From Owenia fusiformis (Eukaryota > Annelida > Polychaeta > Sabellida > Oweniidae), in assembly GCA_903813345.2 (NCBI GenBank), contig CAIIXF020000001.1, forward strand, positions 34,069,366 through 34,133,365: DNA of 64,000 nt, in the 5' to 3' direction. Positions within the stretch are counted from its first letter, which is position 1, and the number at the start of each line of letters is the position of its first letter. Positions 54,992 through 64,000 of the stretch are shown here, piece by piece. Made by a program: the position numbers and the translations under genes. A model generated the notes under the pieces. The model searched no databases. It saw only the letters and a list, made by a program, of their open reading frames with translations, and was not told the DNA's origin.

Positions 54992-57900
54992 TTTGTATTT
55001 CCAAGTAAGTTTTTTTAGAATTGTGCCTGTTTGTGAAATTAAGTCAATAAACTAACCATAAATGTCTGCAATAATAGAAAAATCAATAGTGTTTTTTTTG
55101 GTTATTTTGGTAAAGCCTTTGGTTTGTAATGGGAAGATTGTCTTTATAACTAGAACTGTTCTGCATGGGGTCTTTTGCACAATTGATAAATTATATACTA
55201 TACTAATACATTACTATATAGATTTGCAATGTCTAGGTTTGATTCAAGTAACTGGCTCCACTGAGTGTGTATTCAAATGTTGTGCTTATAAAATGTATCG
55301 ACTCCTATACTACCTTTTGAATGAAAATAAACTCTTCCAAAAGTGATAGGACCTTAGTGCACCCATGCCATGGTAAGGACCTTGGGTTTGCATGCCAAAA
55401 TGTAAAATCTCTATTAGAAGAAATCATAATCCTTCCACAATGAGATAGATTAAGTAATATAAAAGCACTATGGCAACATGCAACGGCATACAATCACCAT
55501 AACAGTTGATTTTAGAGCTTCAAACAATACTCCAGAAGGACAACTTTTCTAGTTTGAGTAATAATATAGTGAACTGTTAAACTGCTCTGCAGAACGCATA
55601 CAGAGGTTATGGCAACCATGAATAGAGTATTGTTGTTTTCAATGATAAATGTGATACAGCAAAATGAAGCCTACATCTCGCCCCTTAATTTGTGTCAATT
55701 TTATACTGTTAACTTATCAAATAAAAAGTAAGGAGCAAAATCATCATTACTTGCGGGACACCATGTACATCCTTATAAAATGAAATAGCTCTTTTTATAA
55801 TTCCAACACAACCCTGATGCGAATTCAGTGCTCAAGATAAACCGTTTGTTCAACTTCAATTGTAACTTGATAATAATACGGACACATTTTTCAATTCCAA
55901 TATATTTCATTTTAATCTTCATTTGAACATTTCAAGAGAGTCTAAACTAACCTAGTTTTGCTATTACAGAAATCCCTTACGGTTTCGTTTTCAATAGACG
56001 TGCATGTTATCAAATTCAATTTGTTTCCACAGTGAACAAAGTTAGTATAAGCGTTGGTGAATGATGAACAATAATATGACATTTTGGTAAAATAGATTTA
56101 AATTATTCTTTACTTACCTATATGACAGTTGGATTTAATCCATCGTGGGATAATCAACTTGAAGATGTAGACTATGTTTGTATACACATCTAATGCAAAT
56201 CCTCAGCCCAGTCATTGATTGTGCGACGTATTTTAATATTACCTCAAGTCGACGCTTAGAAAAATCATCTCGAGTGACTCACTTAAAGTGGTTTCTATTC
56301 ACTTCTTTTGCGTCTATAAAGAAACTTTTTAATGTATTTTGTATGTATTGAGATGACAAATCTTTTGTGTAGATTCAAACACATAGAACTACAGGTTAGT
56401 GCTGTGAATTCAATGTTTGAACGATGTTTGCGAAAATCCTTTATTCATCAGAGCCTGGTTATTCGTAAACACGTCCTAGAGTTAAATTGTCATGAACTCC
56501 TGTACGCCATTATGGATTCAAAATGATGCCAGTTTGTATACCATTAATACAACGTTTTTAACAATGAAGCAATAAGGTTCGTTGTCGTCAATCATTCCAC
56601 AGACCCCAAGGAAGGGGTGAACCATACCCCTGTCATAGCAATGGGGTATTTTCCGTCATGTTCTTAGGTCTGGCCGGTCAAGTCGTGTGTTGTAGTTCTA
56701 AATCTTGATGAATTAACGAGTATTGAAAATGTGGTCATTAATAGATATACGAGGAATAAAAAAACATCACAAAACATTAAAAACAAGTTTACATCTATTT
56801 CTATAGCATTCTAAAGGGCGTATCAAAAAAACGCAACAAGTAGTTATCTCGTAGAATCACAAAACTAGTATTGAAAAAATCAGTGCCAATGGAAGTTCCC
56901 CTAACTTGAATCGTTGTGACTTTTTCTTTTGGAGCTATCTCAGGAGCATCTGTGCTCACAATTCCTCCACCAGATATTACAAAACCTCGCAAAAGAATTG
57001 CCCATGGGCTGCTTTTCTCTGCTTTAACCCAGAGATGACTTAGGCCTGAACCAGGCATGACGTGGGCAAATGAGCGCATCTTCATTTCAGTGAAATTATT
57101 TTTCCTTCAAAATTTTGATGGAATCCAACATTTTTTTAAAGTTAAAAATATCCAGACATCGTCAAATACGCTGTAAGACGTAACACTTTACGCTTATAGG
57201 GCTCGTTGAAATTGAGATAACTTTTGAAATAATGATCAAAATCCCACTAAAATTTCACAATTTATTCAATGGAACATATTCATTTATGACGTCACAATTG
57301 CTTAACGGCTCCCGCTCAAATTATCGTATATGAACGCTTTTAAAATTTTCAAAATTGTGTAAGGTTTTGAAGGCGAATGGGACGAGCAATAAGTTTACCT
57401 TTATTTAACCTTCTAATTTAAGTCTGATTTGAAAGAAAAATTAACTGCACAATATTGTCATGGCGAAATTTACAAAACAATAATCAGTTTGTTTATTTTG
57501 CAATTAATATTAAAATAAGAGCTGGTTTTCGAGACTTGAAAAAAATGTGACGCATCGATTTTTTACCACAAATTCCATACATATCAATTTTTACCAACGC
57601 CCCGAGTGGATTTTTTGACCGTTTTTCAAAATTCAAAAACATTTTAGAAATATTGTCCTCGAGATCTTGCTACCCTGTGAATTTCGTCATGATTAGATAA
57701 GGATAAAGTATTTTATTTTTAGGTTGACTAAACTTGACAAAAATGTGACGCTTGTCGTTTTTGACGTTGTAAGGCTGTTTGCGCCCTATGCTGCTCATTG
57801 TTTTGTCTTAGTTTTTGACGCCATAATGTTACGCTAATTGTCCCCAGTTTCGTGCGACGTGTAACTATCTTTTTGAAATGCCTGTTACTTTTTACCATTT

Positions 57901-58163
57901 GAATCATCATATTTGGCAAATCAATGTAACTTTGGATAAGCTTAAAAATGATATATGACACATACTATGGAGAAATTGGTATATGTCTGCCTAGGGGGGG
58001 GGGGGGGGGGCATACTTTGGGACACTCTGTATATCTGGAAAGTACAGAAGTTCAAAAGTTCTAAATTCAATAAAGTTGAAGTAATACTGTTATAGTTCAG
58101 TTTCTATTTGAAATGATGAATGATTTAATTTGTACGTTACGTTATGTTTAGTTGCACTTTTAT
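54992..58163. other. No gene supported; repeat fragments
   Basis: About 55145-55390 carries two phrases shared with 30.7 kb and 34.35 kb ('tagaactgttctgcatggggtctttt', 'aaactcttccaaaagtgataggaccttagtgcaccc'). A 94-codon minus-strand frame at 56801-57085 ('MKMRSFAHVMPGSGLSHLWV') has mixed, protein-like composition but no motif I recognise. A run of 18 G lies at about 57994-58011. Confidence 0.45.
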
Positions 58164-59161
58164 CACGGGGTACCATCGAATAATTTTGGCAACGTACCGG
58201 AGAACGACATTTTACTAAGAAATGGCAATAATTTAGCACAATATATTTTTTAACTAGAGTTCTATTTTGATTTTGACAAAAGTAAGTATTCCATGCAATA
58301 ACTATTTCATTCATGAGTTTGTAGGAATTCTGTTGGAACCCAGTTCTGATCAAGTACGAAGTTATTGAATTCGGCGCAGACGGACTTTACTCCGAAAGAA
58401 GGTTTTTCTATTATAACTTTTCACAACATTTAAGTATAGACTTTTGAAAAAGTACAGAATAGTCCTTATACTTTTGAATAATTCTGTTATTTCTGATTCA
58501 CACGACTCTGATTTGTTTAATTAAAAAAAAGTTTTAAAAATATTACTTAGGAACGTAACCGGAGCTGGGAACGTAACCGGAGCAGATCAGTTGAATTATT
58601 TAATCAAAAAAATTAAAATATATGATTTAAAGCACATATACTAATTTAAAAACATACGGGATTGTTCGAATGCGTATTTATTAATACATATGCTTTAAAT
58701 CATATATTTTATTTTTTAAATTATATAATTCAACTGATCTGCTTCGGTTACGTTCCCAGCTCCGGTAACGTTCCTAAGTAATATTTTTAAAACTTTTTTT
58801 TAATTAAACAAATCACGGTCGTGTGAATCAGAAATAACAGAATTATTCAACAGTATAAGGACTATTCTGTACTTTTTTCAAAAGTCTATACTTAAATGTT
58901 GTAAAAAGTTATAGTCGAAAAACCATCTTTCGGAGTAAAGTCCGACTGCGCCGATTTCAATAACTTCGTACTTGATCAGAACTGGGTTCCAACAGAATTC
59001 CTACAAACTCATGAATGAAATAGCCATTGCATGGAATACTTACTTTTGTCAAAATCAAATTAGAACTCTAGTTAAAAAATATATTGTGCTAAATTATTGC
59101 CATTTCTTAGTAAAATGTCGTTCTCCGGTGCGTTGCCAAAATTATTCGATGGTACCCCGTG
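58164..59161. mobile_element. 998-bp near-perfect palindrome (foldback) with 5-bp TSD
   Basis: CACGGGGTACCATCG at 58164 and its complement ending at 59161. The whole sequence is two ~490-bp arms around 58655-58670 with few mismatches. TTTAT at 58159-58163 and 59162-59166. The termini start with CAC and the TSD is 5 bp, as in Transib-type elements, but the rest of the terminus does not match their usual heptamer. Mirror-image open frames in the two arms ('MIRTGFQQNSYKLMNE') are by-products. Confidence 0.88.
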
Positions 59162-59166
59162 TTTAT

Positions 59167-59286
59167 GAATTTTAATAGTCTTAAGGAGTTCATGGAGAGA
59201 TCTATACTAGCTATTACACGTACTAGATCTATTACACGTACATTATAGCATTTCATTCACTGTAGAATTAACTGTAAATTGAGATC
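59167..59286. other. Short unannotated flank
   Basis: Contains two copies of 'tagat(c)tattacacgtac' near 59211 and 59228 just outside the LTR. Confidence 0.4.
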
Positions 59287-59950
59287 TGTAAGGCCAATGT
59301 GACAACATACATTCTAGTTGACAACATACATTATCTATTTTTCGTAGTAGCATCCAAAGTAAAAAGCGGGTCAAGATTTAGAGATCCCTGACGTACTGGG
59401 TAGATCTATAACAAGATATTGAAGTTACTGAGGATCATTTGAAGTAGATATGCATAGTTGCAACTTAATTACAAATCGAATGCAACAACTACCTGATGAT
59501 GAACTGACACAATATTGATCAAATCAATGCTAGTTCTTACCTCGCTTCCTCATTCTAGAAAATGGCGATCTAAAATGGCGGAAATGACATCGTACATCAA
59601 AAGTGTACTACGGTATATTTTGTCACTGTCACGTGATTGTACCTTGTCGATGGTTAGGCGTGACTGTAATAAATCTTCGACTATGTTCAAAACAGGCTCA
59701 AAAGTAACAATGCCTGTTGCACTTCAAATACTAATCATAACCTATATATTTCACAGGTAGTTAAATTGAGATGCTATACAGATCAAAAAATAATGCTCAA
59801 AAAGTGGTGTTTATAACATTTAGTAGACAAAACCAAACCATGCGGGGTTTACGAAGTGAATTTATTTCTATAACCTGATTGGCTCATCGGGCCATGACAC
59901 GACACAAATAGTATATCAACGTTAAGGTAGTTGAACACAATGACATTACA
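59287..59950 (-). repeat. 3' LTR of gypsy element 2
   Basis: The minus strand starts TGTAATGTCATTG right after the polypurine tract and ends CATTGGCCTTACA, giving inverted TGTAA/TTACA ends. An open frame at 59515-59760 within it has no motif. Confidence 0.75.
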
Positions 59951-59961
59951 TCTCCCTTTTT
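59951..59961 (-). promoter_or_regulatory. Polypurine tract of gypsy element 2
   Basis: The minus strand AAAAAGGGAGA lies directly before the LTR start. It primes plus-strand DNA synthesis in LTR retrotransposons. Confidence 0.8.
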
Positions 59962-60275
59962 AAGATTTGTTTTATACCTAATGTGAAACATATATGAAAA
60001 TATATTGGCCTTGTTTGCTCAATGTGAAACATACATGAAAATTATATTGGCCTTTAAGTTTATGTTTGAAAACATGTTTAGCAAAAATCACTGATAACTT
60101 TATACTCAAAAGTCTCTTATAATAAACTTTTATGTAGAAACATATAGACATGTATGAAATGAGAGATGTAAGAATCCTTTTCAGCATACTATTGAATAAA
60201 AATCAAATTGTCCTTAAATGTCTTTGTTCAAAACACTATATATGATAAACTGCAATGTATCACCATTGCTTAACA
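59962..60275 (-). other. Untranslated 3' segment of gypsy 2
   Basis: Between the pol stop and the polypurine tract. Contains a direct repeat 'aatgtgaaacata.atgaaaat.atattggcctt' at about 59978 and 60019. Confidence 0.65.
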
Positions 60276-60617
60276 CTACAAGTCTAATCTGTGAAGTGGT
60301 TTGCGATCCCTTAAAGGATAACGTCTCTCTATCACACTCTTTGGCGAACTGGTAGTAGATGTAGATGATTCATTTTTCACAGATGAATCAGTTTTAACAG
60401 AGTCATTGTTCTGATCACACTGGTTTGTAACACTAGTGTGAGTACCATGTTCTGAATAATCATTCTGCTGAATTTGCTCTGGATCATGATTATGCTGGAT
60501 TTGCTCAGCACTAGTAGGCATAAGGTGTTTTAACAATATAGGATCTATTACTATGCTGTTTATCAACAACTCCTGGTACCCATTGATCTTTGAGTCTGAA
60601 CTGAACCTTGTCACCAT
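60276..60617 (-). pseudogene. C-terminal tail of gypsy 2 pol (out of frame)
   Basis: A hydrophilic Q/N/S/D-rich stretch ending 'RRYPLRDRKPLHRLDL', the basic ending common on integrase tails of this gypsy type. It lies in a different frame from the main pol frame, which ends prematurely at 'YIVKTPYAY' (60511); the break is near 60515. Confidence 0.7.
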
Positions 60618-62577
60618 TTTCTAACTGAGGCAAATCATGTGCATTTCTATCATAGTATTTCTTCTGAACCTGCTGTTTCTGAACAAGTTTTGAATGTACA
60701 TTTACATGATTCGGATGACTTGGCTTCAAGAGTATCTCAGGTGTAGGTAGAAGTGACCTGAGTCTCCTACCAAATAACATCTGAGCAGGAGACAAACCAA
60801 TGCCATCTATGGGAGTGTTTCTAAACTCTAATAAGGAAATGTGTGGATCATCTTGGCTTGCTTCAGCCTTCTTCATTAAGTTCTTGACTATTTTGACACA
60901 ATTTTCAGCTTGACCGTTCGACTGACTATGATGGGGGCTAATCGTCTTGTGTTCAAAACCCCAGTCTTTCGCGAATTGACGGAAAGTTTGAGAATCATAG
61001 CACGGTCCATTATCAGAGATGGATTGGTTTGGTATGCCATGCCTAGCAAATATTGACTTCATTGCTTGCACAACACACGAACTAGTCTTGTTTTTGATTA
61101 GTTGCAATTCTGGATATTTGGAATAGTAATCTACTACAATTACATAATCACGCTGATTGTACTCAAGTAAATCAGAACCAACTTTAGACCAAGGACGATT
61201 CGGTATTTCATGAGACTTCAATGTCTTCTTACAGTTTTGTGATCTATTGATTTGACATACAGAACACATCTTGACTATGTTCTCAATTTGACTATTCATA
61301 CCTGGCCAAAATAAGACATCTCTTGCTCGGTTTTTACATTTTTGCATTCCAAGGTGTGATTTGTGAATGAGTTTCAACATTTCAGAGCGCATAGACTTTG
61401 GAATGATAACACGATCATTTTTGTACAATACACCGTCATAGCAAGTTATTTCATCCCTAATGTTAAAATAAGGAAGTGCTAGACTTGGTAATTGCGCTTT
61501 AGACTCGGGCCAGCCATTCATTATAACTGACATGACCGATTGTAACTCAGGATCATTCTTGGTTTCTGTTTGTATTTGTGAATACTTGACATCAGATACA
61601 TTCACCATGTATAACATGTTCACAGTGAAGGCATCATCATCATTGTTTTCATATTCATCGAGGTAAGCACGTGATAAAGTATCCGCGAGACTTCCAAGGG
61701 CTAACTTTTTCCCTGGAGTATACACAACATTGAGCGAATACTTCTGTACACGGAGTAACATTCTCTGTAATCTCATTGGTGCTTTACTAAGTGGTTTTTT
61801 GAATATAGTTTCTAATGGTTTGTGATCAGTTTCAACTTTGACATCAGTCTGACCATAAAGATATTCATGGAACTTTTCACAACCAGCCACAATAGCAAAC
61901 ATCTCTTTTTCAATTTGTGCGAAATTTTGTTGAGATTTGGTTAATGCACGTGAACCAAAAGCAACAGGACCATTATCTTGCATTAGTACCATCCCAACTC
62001 CTGCTTTACTAGCATCAACAGACATGGTGACTTTTTTGTTAACATCAAAGAATCTGAGAATGGGTGTTTTTGTAATCAACATTTTCAAATGATCGAAACT
62101 GTCTTTTTGCTTTTGAGTCCAATGAAATTCAATTTCTTTGCTCAACAATTCACGAAGTGGAGCAGTTAGCTCAGACAAGTTTGGAATGAATTTAACTAGA
62201 TAATTGATGGAACCAAGGAATCTTAATATCCCTTGTTCGTCGGTTAAAACTGGCATATTGACAATAGCTTTGATCTTGTCTGCGTCTGGAGAGACACCGG
62301 AATCACTGAGTATGTGTCCCAAATACTTGATTTGACTTTGACTGTACTGTGTTTTCCTTTTATTCAATTTAATACCCCTCTCACGGGCTCGCTGAAGTAC
62401 AGCTCTTAATCTTTCATCATGCTCACTTTGAGTAGAACCCCAGACAAGTACATCGTCAACTTCAACATCAGTACCCTCAAGATCATCAAACATTTGTGAC
62501 ATGACTCTTTGAAACACTTCAGGTGCTGATGATATTCCATATTCCATATGGTAACCTTTTGAAACAATAGCGACCAA
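60511..62577 (-). CDS. Gypsy 2 reverse transcriptase (C part), RNase H and integrase
   Basis: 688 codons. RT palm 'GISSAPEVFQRVMSQMFDDL' and 'VEVDDVLVWGS' (the usual YxDD has V before DD), then RNase H with 'MSVDAS' (D187), 'QIEKEMFAIV' (E224) and 'VETDHKPL' (D251). The integrase zinc domain has H405, H408, C438, C441 and the DDE residues are D469 ('VGSDLLEY'), D522 ('SISDNGPCYDS') and E558 ('NGQAENCVK'). A chromodomain is not seen. The first ~13 codons are out of frame because a 7-bp duplication lies at about 62540-62553; the true domain enters from the upstream frame. Catalytic residues are intact. Confidence 0.93.
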   Translation of the reverse strand: MVAIVSKGYHMEYGISSAPEVFQRVMSQMFDDLEGTDVEVDDVLVWGSTQSEHDERLRAVLQRARERGIKLNKRKTQYSQSQIKYLGHILSDSGVSPDADKIKAIVNMPVLTDEQGILRFLGSINYLVKFIPNLSELTAPLRELLSKEIEFHWTQKQKDSFDHLKMLITKTPILRFFDVNKKVTMSVDASKAGVGMVLMQDNGPVAFGSRALTKSQQNFAQIEKEMFAIVAGCEKFHEYLYGQTDVKVETDHKPLETIFKKPLSKAPMRLQRMLLRVQKYSLNVVYTPGKKLALGSLADTLSRAYLDEYENNDDDAFTVNMLYMVNVSDVKYSQIQTETKNDPELQSVMSVIMNGWPESKAQLPSLALPYFNIRDEITCYDGVLYKNDRVIIPKSMRSEMLKLIHKSHLGMQKCKNRARDVLFWPGMNSQIENIVKMCSVCQINRSQNCKKTLKSHEIPNRPWSKVGSDLLEYNQRDYVIVVDYYSKYPELQLIKNKTSSCVVQAMKSIFARHGIPNQSISDNGPCYDSQTFRQFAKDWGFEHKTISPHHSQSNGQAENCVKIVKNLMKKAEASQDDPHISLLEFRNTPIDGIGLSPAQMLFGRRLRSLLPTPEILLKPSHPNHVNVHSKLVQKQQVQKKYYDRNAHDLPQLENGDKVQFRLKDQWVPGVVDKQHSNRSYIVKTPYAY

Positions 62578-62985
62578 AAGGTGTGTTGAATGTACAAAGT
62601 TTTCTCGAATCAGGACTGAGTTTCACTGACCAAAATCCTTGACTTGCATCAGTAACTGTAAAGACTTTGGCACCTGTCAATTTGGTTACAACTTCTTCAA
62701 CTGACTTCATAGGATGATGTTCACGCATGATTGCTTTATTCAAATCCTTTGGATCTAAACATAATCTTATTGAACCATTATGCTTTGTAACAATTACCAT
62801 ACTGTTTACCCATTCAGTTGGCTCATGAACAGGTTCAATAACATCAAGTTTTTCCATCCTGTCTAACTCAACTTTGACTTTATCCCTATATTTCAATGGC
62901 ACTTTACGTGGTGCATGAACAACAGGAGATACATTTGGATCTAACTGTATACGATATTCTACATTTTCAATACATCCTAATCAGT
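62519..62985 (-). pseudogene. Gypsy 2 RT N-terminal part
   Basis: From about 62985 'NVEYRIQLDPNVSPVVHAPR' runs into 'VPLKYRDKVKVELDRMEKLD', 'RLCLDPKDLNKAIMREHHP' and 'FTVTDASQGFWSVKLSPDSR', then 'FKRLPYGI', after which the frame is lost at the 7-bp duplication. The open frame's first ATG (62902) is internal. Homology ends abruptly at about 62985, the 5' truncation point. Confidence 0.9.
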
Positions 62986-63097
62986 GCTTGAGCTAAGCTC
63001 CATTTTTCTGCTGGTCGTAAAAAGTTGGGATAAATATAAATGTTTCTATTTTTACATAAACTGTTTCAGTGTGGTCATTTGATTGCTTATTTTTTAA
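62986..63097. other. Flank between gypsy 2 and the TTAA element
   Basis: No supported feature. Confidence 0.4.
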
Positions 63098-63488
63098 AGG
63101 ACGATTCTCGGTTTGGAGAACAAAGTTCATCAATCTAAATGAGCATTATCCCTGCTTCGGACAAATTCGATTTTTTTACATAATATAGATTTGAATGTCT
63201 TCTCTTGAATAATCATAATTTAATTTGGGTAATGTTTCTAGATTTTTGCGCCAAAAAATATTAGCGTAGTACACTGATAAACATCTTTCCCCAAATCAAA
63301 ACTTGTATTTTATTGAATCGGTCTAATTGAGCGTTATCCCTGCTTCAGACCAATTTGTTATTTTTACATCTTGTAGATTTAAATGTCCCATTTTGAATAT
63401 TCATAGTTTGATTTGGGTAATATTTCTAAATTTTTCATGAAAAAAATTATTAGCCCAGGAGACTGTTCTCCAAACCGAGAATCGTCCT
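63098..63488. mobile_element. 391-bp MITE flanked by TTAA, internally duplicated
   Basis: Inverted ends AGGACGATTCTCGG... and complement, at least 25 bp long. TTAA at 63094-63097 and 63489-63492. The interior has two diverged direct copies of a ~190-bp unit ('gagc(a/g)ttatccctgcttc(g/a)gac', 'tttgggtaat(g/a)tttcta'). piggyBac or Kolobok-type by target site only. Confidence 0.85.
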
Positions 63489-63515
63489 TTAAAGTACTCA
63501 CAAACATTTAAAATT

Positions 63516-63722
63516 TTACTGTGTAAGTTCTTTTTGTTGATCGTACAAGACCCATTCGTGGGTCTTTTGCCAATGCTGACAGAATTTACGCTTGCGTTTT
63601 TGTTCCTCGTATTCCTTGTCATACCGCTGCTTCTTTTTGGGGACGACCTCTTTTGTTTTAGTGTTGTTTTTGTCACGTTTTTGAGCAAAATTAAAAATAA
63701 AAATATCAAAAATTTTGGGCAT
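63516..63722 (-). CDS. Hypothetical short ORF, possible first exon of a host or domesticated gene
   Basis: The first ATG in frame is at 63722 ('MPKIFDIFIFNFAQKRDKNN'). The open frame extends upstream to 63749 without another ATG. The product is Lys-rich and ends '...KRKFCQHWQKTHEWVLYDQQ', which loosely resembles the start of TTF-type/ZNF862-like zinc-finger domains (F..W....W..YD). The frame stops at 63516 just before the TTAA element. A GTGAGT lies at about 63505-63500 but after the stop. Weak case; a gene fragment is as likely as an exon. Confidence 0.25.
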   Translation of the reverse strand: MPKIFDIFIFNFAQKRDKNNTKTKEVVPKKKQRYDKEYEEQKRKRKFCQHWQKTHEWVLYDQQKELTQ

Positions 63723-63872
63723 TTTTGATACTTCCGGTATTTCGGCCAATCAAATTCCTGGAGACATATACCCTAGCTGTTTCCTCGAGAAACTGATTTT
63801 AGACCAATCAAAATCTTCGAATTATATCATGTTAAATTATTCGCTTTAGCGAAAACGGAGAGGAAACTAAAA
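63723..63872. promoter_or_regulatory. Possible bidirectional promoter
   Basis: Lies between two head-to-head ORFs. Contains two 'ccaatca' boxes (63746-63752 and about 63796-63802). No TATA box is obvious. Only suggestive. Confidence 0.2.
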
Positions 63873-63928
63873 ATGAAATTTCGTGAACTTTTTCATCAAA
63901 TTGATGATTCAGAATCATTGTATTCAAG
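63873..63928 (+). CDS. Possible first coding exon (18 codons plus 2 nt)
   Basis: ATG in 'ctaaaaatgaaa' (A at -3) followed by 'MKFRELFHQIDDSESLYS', then AG|GTAAGC, a strong splice-donor match, at 63928/63929. The rest of the gene would lie beyond the window. Too short for family assignment. Confidence 0.3.
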
Positions 63929-64000
63929 GTAAGCAAATTGTACTTAAAGGAGCTACTTCGTTTTTGTGCCGGACATTCATAAGTTGGGGTAATCTGAGAT

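Larger units (their letters stand above)
59287..62985 (-). mobile_element. 3' part of a second Ty3/gypsy element
   Basis: Minus strand. RT-RNase H-integrase and a C-terminal tail are present, then a polypurine tract and a 664-bp 3' LTR. Gag, protease, leader and 5' LTR are missing: homology stops at about 62985 in the region before RT. It is a different family from gypsy 1 (different RT, integrase and LTR). Two disabling lesions are visible. Confidence 0.92.

Noticed and set aside
56801-57085. 94-codon minus-strand ORF
   Set aside because: Composition is plausible but I recognise no domain, and there are no splice or promoter signals I can defend. Worth a database search only.
58090-59175. 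Matching ORFs beginning MIRTGFQQNSYKLMNE on both strands
   Set aside because: They are the same sequence read from the two arms of the palindrome.

Overview
The window looks like repeat-dominated, AT-rich DNA from an animal nuclear genome, most likely a marine invertebrate. I cannot narrow the phylum. The basis is two Ty3/gypsy-type LTR retrotransposons, two Tx1/L1-type LINE copies, several small elements with terminal inverted repeats, tRNA-derived repeats, foldback elements, satellites and very little single-copy coding sequence. I see no operon, no ribosome-binding-site logic and no convincing complete host gene. The only hints of host genes are two short head-to-head exon-like ORFs at 63.5-63.93 kb.

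Layout. 0-2.3 kb: a diverged satellite-like repeat with pyrimidine microsatellites. 3.5-15.5 kb: two ~1 kb copies of a tRNA-headed repeat in inverted orientation, facing each other across 7.1 kb. The left copy is split by a 2,869-bp DNA element ('element A', 3544-6412) with 15-bp inverted termini and a 6-bp target duplication, and the right copy preserves the uninterrupted site. Between the arms are a ~0.3-0.4 kb tandem array, a fragment of element A and a decayed minus-strand gag-like gene (13.6-14.36 kb). 18.95-30.4 kb: a decayed LINE whose ORF1 carries two zinc knuckles and a NADAR-like domain and whose ORF2 has endonuclease and RT remnants. It is interrupted first by a small element (21751-22174) and then by a young gypsy element (22595-30188) with ~99% identical LTRs and CTAA target duplications.

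30.4-44.8 kb: no genes; inverted and tandem repeats, an A/C-rich G-poor block, a tRNA-like SINE head and a microsatellite. 45.0-50.6 kb: a second copy of element A carrying two nested insertions, a 5'-truncated LINE (46103-47660, 15-bp target duplication, poly-A) and a Mutator-like foldback whose arms are made of a 42-bp satellite (48268-50422, 10-bp target duplication). 51-59.2 kb: hairpins, small inverted-repeat elements, a TTAA-flanked foldback and a ~1 kb near-perfect palindrome. 59.3-63.0 kb: the 3' half of a second gypsy element on the minus strand with its 3' LTR. 63.1-64 kb: a TTAA-flanked small element and the two exon-like ORFs.

The most interesting items are (1) a predicted NADAR domain inside LINE ORF1, which suggests a retrotransposon-borne activity against ADP-ribosylation or a related nucleotide modification; (2) a family of hairpin-within-hairpin modules inside and outside element A; and (3) the Mutator-like element with satellite arms. 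All functions are inferred from reading motifs; no database search was possible.
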